Assembly (NCBI RefSeq): GCF_017742235.1
Contig: NZ_JAGHKQ010000006.1
Coordinates: 124,001-188,000, forward strand
DNA length: 64,000 nt
Source: Bacillus sp. 165
GTDB lineage: Bacteria > Bacillota > Bacilli > Bacillales > Bacillaceae_G
Direction: 5' to 3'
The notes below the pieces were generated by a model. That model saw only the letters and a program-made list of their open reading frames with translations, made no database searches and had not been told where the DNA came from. Both the position numbers and the translations under genes were made by a program. How positions within the stretch are numbered: position 1 is the stretch's first letter; each line of letters opens with the position of its first letter. Below are positions 9,065 to 17,555 of the stretch, in pieces.

Positions 9065-9399
9065 ATTTGTTCCACCTTTACATTGACTTCCTTTACTTCC
9101 AAGCCTGTCAACTTCTCGATTTCAGCCTTTATATGCTCCTGAATTTTATAGCATGTAGCGAAAATAGAGGCTGTGTGGTATAAAGCAACCTTTACATTAA
9201 TACTCAGTGTCCCCTGCTCATGTTCAATTCCTACTCCCTTATAGGTCCTGCGATCAATTACGCTTGTCACTTTTTCCGAAAAATTCAATATGGTTTTAGC
9301 CACCCCATCAATTTCACTTATACACATTTGTACTAAGTCGTGTACAGTTACCTTTGTAATATATAAAGAACCATATGGCAGCAACTGTTGAAATTCCAT
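9043..9399 (-). CDS. Asp23/Gls24 family envelope stress-type protein
   Basis: 118 aa from ATG at 9399, which follows AAGGGGGAGAACGG. It contains the Asp23 core: GSLYITKVTVHDLVQMCISEIDGV, then a SINVKVALYHTASIFATCYKIQEHIKAEIEKLTGLEV segment typical of this fold, ending VNVKVEQI. Family members such as YqhY and YloU are abundant cytosolic or membrane-associated proteins tied to envelope homeostasis and, for YqhY, to acetyl-CoA carboxylase control. Which subgroup this one belongs to is unclear. Confidence 0.82.
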   Translation of the reverse strand: MEFQQLLPYGSLYITKVTVHDLVQMCISEIDGVAKTILNFSEKVTSVIDRRTYKGVGIEHEQGTLSINVKVALYHTASIFATCYKIQEHIKAEIEKLTGLEVKEVNVKVEQIIKVHLD

Positions 9400-9467
9400 C
9401 CGTTCTCCCCCTTTTACATATATAGTATGTAAGGAGGTCGGCATTGGGCACTTTGCGCTCAAAAATA

Positions 9468-9500
9468 AAAACAGACCTGAACTCTATTCAGATCTGTTTT
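9468..9500 (-). terminator. Terminator of the cta operon's distal DUF420 gene
   Basis: Stem AAAACAGACCTGA / TCAGATCTGTTTT (one G·T pair), followed on the minus strand by a T-rich tract. Confidence 0.8.
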
Positions 9501-9509
9501 TGTTACAAA

Positions 9510-9980
9510 TTAAATCCCTAATATTGCTTTAATAACAGAAGTTGTGTCTCCACCTTTGTATAACACATATAACAGTGTGTAAACCATTACACCCGTAATT
9601 GCAGTCGCAAACCAAATAATGCTTGTAATCGGTCCTAATTTCTTATGCCTTTTTAATTGGTTTTTGTACCCTGTCAAAAGTGTAACGATTCCAAATACAG
9701 CACCACATGTTGCTAAGAAAATATGGAAAAATAAAAATAAATGATAATACAACTTCAAGCTGTCAGGACCACCAAAGCTTGTATTACCTATGAAAATAGT
9801 ACGGCTTGCATAAATAATAAAGAAGGTAAGGGCAAACACTGCAGCCCAAAACATCGTTTTCTTGTGAGCCTCTACTCTTCGTTTACTGATTTGATACCAG
9901 CCAACTGCTACCAATACAGCACTGATAACGATACAGCTAGTACTAAGAGTCGGTAAAATTGGTAGTTGCATTTCTTTCAC
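9510..9980 (-). CDS. DUF420 membrane protein (CtaM/YozB type), cytochrome oxidase-associated
   Basis: 156 aa from GTG at 9980, chosen because GGAAGAG precedes it; an ATG three codons later is the alternative. Four hydrophobic segments are visible: SCIVISAVLVAVGWYQI, MFWAAVFALTFFIIYAS, YYHLFLFFHIFLATCGAVFGIVTLL and ITSIIWFATAITGVMVYTLLYV. Histidines in helix contexts (YHLFLFFHI) are typical of DUF420 proteins. In Staphylococcus the relative CtaM is needed for maturation of a heme-copper oxidase. Placement right after ctaG supports a role in caa3 assembly. Confidence 0.85.
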   Translation of the reverse strand: MKEMQLPILPTLSTSCIVISAVLVAVGWYQISKRRVEAHKKTMFWAAVFALTFFIIYASRTIFIGNTSFGGPDSLKLYYHLFLFFHIFLATCGAVFGIVTLLTGYKNQLKRHKKLGPITSIIWFATAITGVMVYTLLYVLYKGGDTTSVIKAILGI

Positions 9981-9990
9981 ATCTCTTCCT

Positions 9991-10905
9991 TCAATTTTTG
10001 TTAGATTGCAAATATGGGGGCAGCTCATTCAACTGTTGCTTATCTTTTTCCCGTTCTCTACGGGCCCAATTAAAGAATACATAGCCGATAAGGGTGCCGT
10101 AAACAATTTCTTGAATAATCTTCATAATAACCCCGCCCGTACGCTGATCTTCTAAAGCAGGAAGCCAGTGCATAAAATCAGGACCTGTTATATTTAAAGA
10201 AGGGAGTGTGCCTGCTGGAACACAAAGCTCCATCGCTTTCGCCCACATTTGGGGGTCTGTATATGTTGCATATAATGGATGCCCTGCAAAGATAATAAGA
10301 GCACAAGCTGGTGTCAGCAACATCCCATTCGCAAAAATATACCCAATCTTTTTAATATCGCTTAATGTTTGATACTGAGGCAGCGGATTTAATAACGGCC
10401 ACCACATCATAGTAGAAGTAAAGAATAAAATCAGCATGTAAAGAGAATGCAGCGTTGCATTAGTTTTTACAGTGTCAAACACCATTGGTAAATGATAGAT
10501 GGAAAATAATAAATTAAATACAAATAATGCGATTAAAGGCTTCGCAAATATTTTAAGCAATCTTTGTACAAACTGTTTACTTACTACAATTTCTATCAGC
10601 CAAACAGGCAGACCCAATATCAAGAGAGGAGGTACTGCCAAATACAGAACCGCCATTTCTGTCATATGAGCGCTGAAAATAATATGTCCTAGTAAATCCA
10701 CAGGTCCGCCTTTCATTATATACGTGAGAAGGATGCCTGTCACAAAATAAAATTGCTGCTTTTTGCTTACTTTCTCAGCATTGGGAAAACGATGTCGATA
10801 CGGCCCAATGATTAGAAAGTATGCAACTAACACTAGGATCATCACTACTAAAAATACAGGACTCCATAAGGCTTCAAAGCCGAAAATCCATAGGTTCTTT
10901 AACAT
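9991..10905 (-). CDS. ctaG: Cytochrome c oxidase assembly factor CtaG
   Basis: 304 aa, ATG at 10905 behind AAAAGGAGTG. A polytopic membrane protein with seven or so helices and the conserved HMTEMAVLYLAVPPLLILGLP, SIYHLPMVFD and MMWWPLLNPLP segments of the caa3-type CtaG family. In B. subtilis it is required for an active caa3 oxidase, probably through copper delivery to subunit I. It ends 10 bases before the DUF420 start and is separated from ctaF by a terminator-like hairpin, so the last two genes may be transcribed less or from their own promoter. Confidence 0.92.
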   Translation of the reverse strand: MLKNLWIFGFEALWSPVFLVVMILVLVAYFLIIGPYRHRFPNAEKVSKKQQFYFVTGILLTYIMKGGPVDLLGHIIFSAHMTEMAVLYLAVPPLLILGLPVWLIEIVVSKQFVQRLLKIFAKPLIALFVFNLLFSIYHLPMVFDTVKTNATLHSLYMLILFFTSTMMWWPLLNPLPQYQTLSDIKKIGYIFANGMLLTPACALIIFAGHPLYATYTDPQMWAKAMELCVPAGTLPSLNITGPDFMHWLPALEDQRTGGVIMKIIQEIVYGTLIGYVFFNWARREREKDKQQLNELPPYLQSNKN

Positions 10906-11001
10906 AATGTTACACTCCTTTTCGGAGAATAGTATATTATTATCTTTGCATAATGATTATATAATAATTTCAACTGTTCTTACAATAATCATCTCATAAT
11001 A

Positions 11002-11033
11002 AAATGGGGATTGATCCTAAAATCAACCCCCAA
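11002..11033 (-). terminator. Hairpin after ctaF
   Basis: GGGGGTTGAT and ATCAATCCCC arms around TTTAGG (one base unpaired), then TTTTATT on the minus strand. Probably terminates the ctaBCDEF transcript before ctaG. Confidence 0.75.
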
Positions 11034-11040
11034 ATCCTAT

Positions 11041-11379
11041 TTACCACCAAACAATTGTCATAAATGTCAAAATTGTAATCAATCCAACAGCCAAACCAGA
11101 ATACAAGAATAAGGCAGGCGCTTCATGTCCTTTATGGTTCATATGCATGAAGTAGTACAGTTGGAAAATAACTTGAACTACTGCAAGTAAAATAATGAAA
11201 GGAACTGTGAAAATTGGGTTAATTGAATCTTTGTAAAGAACTGCCGCAAATGCAATCAGTGTTAAGAAAATCATAAGAGCGAAAGAAATGACGTGATGTT
11301 TCATTTCTTCTACACTTTTTCTTTTACGATAAGCAAGATTTACTTTCGGATTTCCCGTACTTGTCTGTTTTGCCGCCAT
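11041..11379 (-). CDS. ctaF: Cytochrome c oxidase subunit IVB
   Basis: 112 aa, ATG at 11379 with GGTGGGA upstream and a 3-base gap from ctaE. Three predicted helices (VISFALMIFLTLIAFAAVLY, VPFIILLAVVQVIFQLYYFMHM, LFLYSGLAVGLITILTFMTIVWW). The FQLYYFMHMNHKGHE loop is diagnostic of bacterial subunit IV. Small structural subunit of the caa3 oxidase in the cytoplasmic membrane. Confidence 0.94.
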   Translation of the reverse strand: MAAKQTSTGNPKVNLAYRKRKSVEEMKHHVISFALMIFLTLIAFAAVLYKDSINPIFTVPFIILLAVVQVIFQLYYFMHMNHKGHEAPALFLYSGLAVGLITILTFMTIVWW

Positions 11380-11382
11380 TGT

Positions 11383-12006
11383 TTATCCCACCATCCCCAT
11401 TAAGTATACTACAGTGAAAATAAACACCCAAACTACGTCAATAAAGTGCCAGTAAAGGCTTGCTACATAAAACTTTGGTGCATTGTACAGATTGATGCCG
11501 CGTTTTGCGTTACGGATTAATAAAGAGCTGATCCACAGCAACCCGAATGTAACGTGAGCTCCATGACATCCAACAAGCGTATAGAATGCAGATCCGAATG
11601 CACTACTTGTCATTGTATGCTTATATTCGTGCACATAATGATTAAATTCGTAAATTTCAAGCCCTAAGAATCCTGCACCTAGAAGGACTGTGATCCATAA
11701 CCATAGTTGCATCTTCTTATGATTAAAGTTTTTCATGTGATACATTGCGTATACACTCGTTAAACTGCTCACTAATAATAGCATAGTTGCTAAAAATACA
11801 AGAGGCATTTCAAATAATTCTTCTGTTGTAGCTCCACCCGCATTTGAATTTTTAAGCGAAAGGTACGTAGCGAACAAGGAGGCAAATAATACTGTCTCTC
11901 CTCCTAAGAATAACCAAAATCCAACAAATTTATTTTTCCCTTCGAGGGTCGCTTTCTCAGGCTCAGCAGGGAATGTTTCGGCTGTCAATTTTTCTTCAGC
12001 GTGCAT
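11383..12006 (-). CDS. ctaE: Cytochrome c oxidase subunit III
   Basis: 207 aa. ATG at 12006 shares its A with the ctaD stop (TAATG), and AAGGGGGTTAAGG inside ctaD is the ribosome site, so translation is coupled. Five membrane helices; the segments NKFVGFWLFLGGETVLFASLFATYL, AFYTLVGCHGAHVTFGLLWI and YWHFIDVVWVFIFTVVYL are subunit III hallmarks, including conserved His and Glu residues that stabilise subunit I during turnover. Part of the caa3 oxidase. Confidence 0.95.
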   Translation of the reverse strand: MHAEEKLTAETFPAEPEKATLEGKNKFVGFWLFLGGETVLFASLFATYLSLKNSNAGGATTEELFEMPLVFLATMLLLVSSLTSVYAMYHMKNFNHKKMQLWLWITVLLGAGFLGLEIYEFNHYVHEYKHTMTSSAFGSAFYTLVGCHGAHVTFGLLWISSLLIRNAKRGINLYNAPKFYVASLYWHFIDVVWVFIFTVVYLMGMVG

Positions 12007-13859
12007 TATGCCTTAACCCCCTTATCTTCTAAATCTTCTTTATGAATATGATATCCATGATCATCGATAATAGAACGTAATAACATTGAGCCAAATGTAA
12101 TGGCTAAACCGATAAAGGCAACGATTAACCAAACTGTTTCCTTACCGCCCTCCATATACATTGCACCAAATGCCGCGATAAACAATCCTAGAGATGTTGT
12201 AAATGGTAAGAAAGATGAATTTGGCATATGGATATCACCAACAGGCTCAGCTACAGTGACTTCTTTTTTGCCTTCCATTTTCTCAATCCATAGTGCATCT
12301 AAACCGCGAACGAACGGAAGCTGTTTAAAGTTATACTCTGGAGTAGGACTTGGCAGAGACCATTCAAGCGTACGGCCATCCCATGGGTCACGTCCAGATT
12401 TTTTGCTTGATACAGCTGTTTGAACGATATTTATCAATAAGATAATTGTCGCAACACCCATAAGTGCAGCACCGATAGAACTGATTAAGTTACCTGTTTC
12501 AAGACCTTGCCCTGGCAGGTAAGTAAAGTAACGACGAGGCATCCCCATTAAACCAAGGAAATGCTGAATAAAGAATGTTAAATGGAATCCAATAAAGAAC
12601 AACCAGAATGTTATTTTACCTAATTTTTCATTTAATATCTTACCGAACATTAACGGCCACCAATAATGCGCGCCTGCAAATAAACCAAACACCACTCCGC
12701 CTACGATTACGTAGTGGAAGTGAGCTACTACGAAGTAACTGTCATGGAATTGATAGTCCGCAGGAGCTGCTGCATTCATAATACCTGTTACTCCACCCAT
12801 TACGAAAGATGGGATAAAAGCAACTGCCCAAATCATTGGCGTTGTAAAACGAATACTACCGCCCCACATCGTAAACATCCAGTTGAAAATTTTAATACCT
12901 GTAGGCACTGCAATCGCCATTGTTGCTACCGCAAAAATCGCATTAGCAACTGGACCTAAACCAACGGTAAACATATGGTGAGCCCATACCATGAATCCTA
13001 AGAAACCGATTAATACTGTTGCGAACACCATTGAAGAATACCCAAACAGACGTTTCTTAGAGAACGTTGCAAAAATTTCAGAAAATACACCGAACACAGG
13101 AAGAACAAGAATATATACTTCCGGGTGACCAAAAATCCAGAATAAATGCTCCCAAATAATTGTGTTACCACCAAGTGCCGGGTTAAAGAATTGTGTTCCG
13201 AATAAACGGTCAAACATTAGCAAAGCTAATCCAACAGTTAATGGAGGGAACGCGAATAAAATAAGTGCAGACGTAACAAATGCAGACCAAGTAAACAGAG
13301 GCATACGCATGTATGTCATACCTGGAGCACGCATATTAATAATTGTTACGAGGAAGTTTATACCACCTATCAATGTTCCAATACCGGCTATCTGTAAGCC
13401 CAAAATATAAAAGTCAACACCGTGTCCCTGAGATGCCATTGTTAAAGATGCGTAAGAAGTCCAACCAGCATCTGGAGCGCCGCCTAAAAACCAACTTAAG
13501 TTTAAGAAAACGCCCCCAAAAAAGAACAACCAAAATCCTAATGCGTTTACATATGGAAACGCAACGTCACGCGCACCGATTTGCAATGGTACAACCGCAT
13601 TTAAAAATGCGAAAACCAGAGGCATGGCTGCCAAGAAAATCATTGTTGTTCCGTGCATAGTAAGTACTTGGTTGTATGCGTCACCTACTAAGAAATCATT
13701 GTTCGGTTTAAATAACTGAAAACGGATAAATAAGGCTTCAATTCCGCCGACTAAAAAGAAGAATCCCCCTGCTACTAAATAAAGAATAGCGATTTTCTTA
13801 TGGTCTACTGTTGTTAAGTAATCCCAAAGAGCGCTTTTTTTCTTCGTTACAGAACTCAC
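12006..13859 (-). CDS. ctaD: Cytochrome c oxidase subunit I (caa3 type)
   Basis: 617 aa from GTG at 13859 behind GGAGGTAAAATT. The catalytic subunit that reduces O2 and pumps protons. Visible ligands are the low-spin heme His in LTMHGTTMIFLA, the CuB/cross-link motif GHPEVYILVLP, the His–His pair in VWAHHMFTVG, and HFHYVIVGG near the heme a and a3 ligands. About 14 membrane helices. The 617-residue length with an extra C-terminal part (two added helices and an acidic tail) matches Bacillus caa3 enzymes rather than mitochondrial-length subunits. Confidence 0.96.
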   Translation of the reverse strand: MSSVTKKKSALWDYLTTVDHKKIAILYLVAGGFFFLVGGIEALFIRFQLFKPNNDFLVGDAYNQVLTMHGTTMIFLAAMPLVFAFLNAVVPLQIGARDVAFPYVNALGFWLFFFGGVFLNLSWFLGGAPDAGWTSYASLTMASQGHGVDFYILGLQIAGIGTLIGGINFLVTIINMRAPGMTYMRMPLFTWSAFVTSALILFAFPPLTVGLALLMFDRLFGTQFFNPALGGNTIIWEHLFWIFGHPEVYILVLPVFGVFSEIFATFSKKRLFGYSSMVFATVLIGFLGFMVWAHHMFTVGLGPVANAIFAVATMAIAVPTGIKIFNWMFTMWGGSIRFTTPMIWAVAFIPSFVMGGVTGIMNAAAPADYQFHDSYFVVAHFHYVIVGGVVFGLFAGAHYWWPLMFGKILNEKLGKITFWLFFIGFHLTFFIQHFLGLMGMPRRYFTYLPGQGLETGNLISSIGAALMGVATIILLINIVQTAVSSKKSGRDPWDGRTLEWSLPSPTPEYNFKQLPFVRGLDALWIEKMEGKKEVTVAEPVGDIHMPNSSFLPFTTSLGLFIAAFGAMYMEGGKETVWLIVAFIGLAITFGSMLLRSIIDDHGYHIHKEDLEDKGVKA

Positions 13860-13893
13860 AATTTTACCTCCCCTTCGTTAAGAATATCCCATC

Positions 13894-14940
13894 CTACTTT
13901 TGTACTTTAAGATTCATCAAGTAATCAGATAATGCATTGATTTGCTCATCTGTTAATTTACCATAAACACCAGTCATTTTATTTCCTGGTTTTACAGTTT
14001 CAGGATCTTTTAACCATTTCTTTAAATTTTCTTCGTTATGATCTAGTACACCGGCTACCATTTCACGATCACCAAAGTTAGCTAAGTTTGGTGCGATACG
14101 TGCAGATGCTGGACGATTATCCCCTGCATCAACTGCGTGACATCCGATACAGCTCTGATTGAAGATTTTTTCTCCTTCTGCTGCTGAAGCAGAAGCAACT
14201 GCTGGTTGACCTTTTTGATCTTTCATTTCAGCGATCCAAGCTTTGTATTCGCTCTCGTCAACCGCTTTCACTTTAAATTGCATCAAAGCATGGGAAGGCC
14301 CGCAAAACTCAGCACAGAATCCGTTATATACGCCAGGCTTATCAGCTTCAAGCCACATTTTATTTGTGTTTTCTGGATTTGTATCTATCTTCCCTGCTAG
14401 AGAAGGTACCCAGAAGGAGTGCTTAATATCAGCACCTTTTAAATTTAAATATACTTTCTTGCCTGTAGGGATAACTAAATCCTGGGAAGTAATTACCTTT
14501 TCATTTGGATATTCAAATTCCCACCAATACAGATTTGCAGTAACGTTTACTACAAGCGCATCTTTATCGATTTTGTCACCCTCGATTGGTTTAACATCCG
14601 CAAGCTTGAACGTGTATGTAACCGTCGGAACAGCCAAAATTAAAAGAAGCAAAATTGGAATAACTGTCCAAATAATTTCAAGCTTATGATTGCCTTCCAC
14701 TTGCTTTGGAATAACATGCTCCTGCCCCTTACGTTGACGGAAACGGATAATTACATAAAAGAAAATCACCGTTACAACAGCAACAACCAGAACCATGATT
14801 GCAGTGGATAAAATAAGTAAGTCATATTGCATTTTCGCTACTTCACCTTGTGGAATCAAAGTAGACTGAAAGTCTTTACCGCATCCCCCTAACAGTAAAG
14901 CTAGTAAGGAAACAAGCGAAAATAATCGCCAATGTTTCAT
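13894..14940 (-). CDS. ctaC: Cytochrome c oxidase subunit II with fused cytochrome c
   Basis: 348 aa from ATG at 14940; a GTG six codons upstream is possible, and neither has an ideal ribosome site. The lipobox LLLGGC near residue 22 predicts a lipoprotein. Two helices follow, then a cupredoxin domain with the CuA site CAEFCGPSHALM, then a C-terminal class I cytochrome c with the heme motif CIGCH and a distal Met in PGNKMTG. The fusion lets the oxidase take electrons from membrane-bound cytochrome c. Downstream of ctaB across a hairpin-bearing gap. Confidence 0.95.
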   Translation of the reverse strand: MKHWRLFSLVSLLALLLGGCGKDFQSTLIPQGEVAKMQYDLLILSTAIMVLVVAVVTVIFFYVIIRFRQRKGQEHVIPKQVEGNHKLEIIWTVIPILLLLILAVPTVTYTFKLADVKPIEGDKIDKDALVVNVTANLYWWEFEYPNEKVITSQDLVIPTGKKVYLNLKGADIKHSFWVPSLAGKIDTNPENTNKMWLEADKPGVYNGFCAEFCGPSHALMQFKVKAVDESEYKAWIAEMKDQKGQPAVASASAAEGEKIFNQSCIGCHAVDAGDNRPASARIAPNLANFGDREMVAGVLDHNEENLKKWLKDPETVKPGNKMTGVYGKLTDEQINALSDYLMNLKVQK

Positions 14941-15074
14941 AAATGAATCAAACCCCACTTTCTTTGTTGATTAGATTTAGCTTTATTGAAACCTAAAGTA
15001 AACCCCGTTTTAAATTTTTCTCCCATTAAAAAATGTAAGAATACAAAAACCCTGCTCTCTTTTGTTATGTAATC

Positions 15075-15105
15075 ATCCTTTGCCATCTGTAAGATGGCAA
15101 AGGAT
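15075..15105. other. Strong hairpin between ctaB and ctaC
   Basis: Perfect 14-bp stem ATCCTTTGCCATCT / AGATGGCAAAGGAT with a 3-base loop. Neither strand has a following T-run, so it is not a standard terminator. It may be an mRNA processing or stability element or a partial block on readthrough from ctaB into ctaC. Confidence 0.7.
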
Positions 15106-15147
15106 TTCTAACTCACAAACATGAACAGAGCAAATTTATTTGATTCG

Positions 15148-16068
15148 TTAAAACAATGTTACGACAATCATAGCTACAAATAAGATTGTCAGATAGTTTA
15201 ACGAATAAACAAACATGCGAACAGACCATTTTATGTCGTCTTTTGTACGTAATCCCGCTAAGCCCATAATCAGCCAGCCTACATTTAGCACTGTTGCTAA
15301 AACCATAAATGTTGTACCTAAAGAGTGCAGATAAAAAGGCAACGGCAGTAAGCATGCCACCCAGACAATAATTTGTCTTTTCGTCATTTCAAAACCATGA
15401 ACAACCGGCAGCATTGGAATGCCTGCATTTCTATATTCCTCTACTCGCTTCATTGCTAACGCAAGGAAGTGAGGAATCTGCCAAATGAACATAATTAAAA
15501 ACATCATCCAAGCTACAAAATGCAGCTCTGGATCAACAGCAGCCCATCCGATTAATGGAGGAACAGCTCCAGATATACTTCCCACTACCGTATTTAACGT
15601 GTATGCACGCTTTGTCCATAAAGAATAAAGAACTACATACGTAAAAGCACCAATAAATCCAATCAATGCTGCAGCAGGAGTCGTTAACAGCAATAGAGCA
15701 AAACCTATTACTAATGAAAATCCTCCCAACATTAAAGCAAAGCTTCCTTTAAACTTTCCAGTAACAGTTGGACGATGTTTCGTGCGTTCCATTAAATGAT
15801 CAATATCACGGTCAATATAGTTGTTTAAGCTGCAAGAGCCCGCAATAATTAACGAAGATCCAAGCATCGTAAAGACCATTTTGTCCAAATTATCAATGAA
15901 ACTAAAACCATTAAAGTAAATTGCCAACCAAAAACCAGTGAAAGTTGTCAAGGCATTGGAATTTACGATTCCGATTTTAGTAAGGGCAAAGATGTCTTTC
16001 AGCCAGCTCTTTTTAGGCATGTCATCAATTGTTGACTGCTCGTGCAATTGACTTGTTGCTTGACTCAT
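15148..16068 (-). CDS. ctaB: Protoheme IX farnesyltransferase (heme O synthase)
   Basis: 306 aa, ATG at 16068; the AAGGGA site is rather close to the ATG. A UbiA-family prenyltransferase of about nine helices. It shows the first aspartate-rich motif NNYIDRDID near residue 83 with the following [12 protein letters not shown], and a conserved [26 protein letters not shown] segment. It converts heme B to heme O by adding farnesyl to the 2-vinyl group; CtaA then makes heme A for the oxidase encoded just downstream. Divergent from ctaA across a 516-base gap holding a cre-like site. Confidence 0.96.
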   Translation of the reverse strand: MSQATSQLHEQSTIDDMPKKSWLKDIFALTKIGIVNSNALTTFTGFWLAIYFNGFSFIDNLDKMVFTMLGSSLIIAGSCSLNNYIDRDIDHLMERTKHRPTVTGKFKGSFALMLGGFSLVIGFALLLLTTPAAALIGFIGAFTYVVLYSLWTKRAYTLNTVVGSISGAVPPLIGWAAVDPELHFVAWMMFLIMFIWQIPHFLALAMKRVEEYRNAGIPMLPVVHGFEMTKRQIIVWVACLLPLPFYLHSLGTTFMVLATVLNVGWLIMGLAGLRTKDDIKWSVRMFVYSLNYLTILFVAMIVVTLF

Positions 16069-16106
16069 GTCCCTTCAAACTCCCTTCAATCTTCTATTTC
16101 TCGCTT

Positions 16107-16120
16107 TGCAAGCGCTTTAC
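16107..16120. promoter_or_regulatory. cre-like CcpA site upstream of ctaB
   Basis: TGCAAGCGCTTTAC matches the ideal cre palindrome TGAAAGCGCTTTCA at 11 of 14 positions, with an intact AAGCGCTT core, 39 bases upstream of the ctaB start. Catabolite repression of the ctaB-F operon by CcpA is established in B. subtilis. Confidence 0.55.
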
Positions 16121-16440
16121 GTTTTTCAAAATGGTTATTCAACAATAACATTATAATGCAAATGTTCAGTTCCTACTAATAGAAATACAAAATTACTCGA
16201 ATATATTAAAACATATTTTATGAAGTAATTGTGAAGAAATCTTGAACATTTTATGTCTTTTTTCTACAAATTAAATTCTTCCTCTGTCATCATACCACGT
16301 TTTCACTTATTATGATAAAGTATTTTAAAAAAAAGTAAATTTTTTGTCCCGTCTGCTTCTGAGCGTCTTTTATTTCAAATGGAAGGATTGCAAAAACCAG
16401 CTTTTGACTCTTGCGAAATTTGTAGCTTTTTTCGTATTTT

Positions 16441-16469
16441 TTGACAAAATTCGATTATACTTTGATATT
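16441..16469 (+). promoter_or_regulatory. Predicted sigma A promoter of ctaA
   Basis: Perfect TTGACA (16441–16446), a 17-base spacer, then GATATT (16464–16469). The leader to ctaA would be about 110 bases. Confidence 0.55.
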
Positions 16470-16584
16470 TTTATAATTTTTATATATCATAGTTATGTAT
16501 TTCACTTAAAAGTAATTAAGTAGGATTTACCTCTTACCAAATTATCTCGATAAAATATATATAATTGAAAGTAGGTGTAAGAAG

Positions 16585-17538
16585 TTGCCGCGTTATCTGA
16601 AATGGTTGGCTGTTTTAACTTCTTTCGATTTATTACTCGTTCTGCTTGGAGGGGCTTTAGTTACAAAAACTGGATCAGGTCAAGGTTGCGGGAAATCTTG
16701 GCCGCTATGTAACGGGGAGTGGTTTCCGTGGCCTTTATCAATGGAAACCATCATTGAACTTAGTCACCGTTTAGTGTCGGGTTCAGCTGCCTTGCTCGTA
16801 TTGGCGCTATGTATCTTAGCTTGGCGTAAGATTGGGCACATCCGTGAAACAAAATTTTTGGCTATCGTCGCTTTCTTATTTTTAATTGCCCAAGCATTAA
16901 TTGGAGCAGCTGCAGTTGTTTGGGGACAATCTGACATAGTCCTTGCAGCTCATTTTGGAATTTCCTTAATTTCATTCGCCTCCGTATTGTTACTGACATT
17001 GCTTATTTTTGAAGTTGACAAAAAATTTGATGCTGATGCTATTATGGTTGACAAAAGAATGAAATTTCATATCTATGGCGTTACTATTTACAGCTATCTC
17101 GTAGTATATACCGGAGCTTTTGTCCGTCATAAAGATGCAAGCTTAGCTTGTCCTTCTTGGCCAATGTGCAGCAAATACAGTGCCCTTCCAACACAAATGC
17201 ATGAATGGATTCAAATGGGGCATCGTTTTGCAGCAGGATTAATTTTTATCTGGGTCGCTTACGCAACCGTATTGGCAATCCGTCACTATAAACATCAACG
17301 TGTTCTGTACAGGGGATGGATTATTTCATTTATTCTAGTCAGCCTTCAAGTTATAGCGGGAGCCTTGGTTGTCGTAACTGAATTAAATCTTACGGTAGCA
17401 TTGCTTCACTCCTTGTTTATTTCTTGCTTATTTGGTGTACTGAGCTATCTCGTTCTTTTAAGTACACGAAGTACTAAACAAGCTCAAACTGCCACTACAC
17501 AAGAGTCAATTATAAGAAAAAAGCCTTCATTTCGTTAG
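16585..17538 (+). CDS. ctaA: Heme A synthase
   Basis: 317 aa starting with TTG at 16585, set by AGGTG 7 bases upstream and the family N-terminus. An eight-helix membrane protein made of two four-helix halves. It shows the N-terminal [23 protein letters not shown] loop with the Bacillus-type cysteine pair, a heme-ligand His in ELSHRLVSG, and the equivalent C-terminal His in QMGHRFAAG with a second cysteine pair near residues 191 and 197 ([10 protein letters not shown]). It oxidises the heme O methyl group to formyl. Divergent from ctaB, its substrate supplier. Confidence 0.95.
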   Translation: MPRYLKWLAVLTSFDLLLVLLGGALVTKTGSGQGCGKSWPLCNGEWFPWPLSMETIIELSHRLVSGSAALLVLALCILAWRKIGHIRETKFLAIVAFLFLIAQALIGAAAVVWGQSDIVLAAHFGISLISFASVLLLTLLIFEVDKKFDADAIMVDKRMKFHIYGVTIYSYLVVYTGAFVRHKDASLACPSWPMCSKYSALPTQMHEWIQMGHRFAAGLIFIWVAYATVLAIRHYKHQRVLYRGWIISFILVSLQVIAGALVVVTELNLTVALLHSLFISCLFGVLSYLVLLSTRSTKQAQTATTQESIIRKKPSFR

Positions 17539-17548
17539 AATGAAGGCT
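17522..17548. terminator. Bidirectional terminator, ctaA / pycA
   Basis: Stem AGCCTTCATT / AATGAAGGCT, loop TCGTTAG, with an A-run on the left and a T-run on the right. Confidence 0.85.
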
Positions 17549-17555
17549 CTTTTCT

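Larger units (their letters stand above)
16069..16584. other. ctaB–ctaA divergent regulatory region
   Basis: 516 AT-rich bases without a gene. Contains a cre-like site near ctaB and a sigma A promoter for ctaA, listed separately. In B. subtilis this region is also bound by ResD, but I did not find a site I can defend by eye. Confidence 0.5.
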
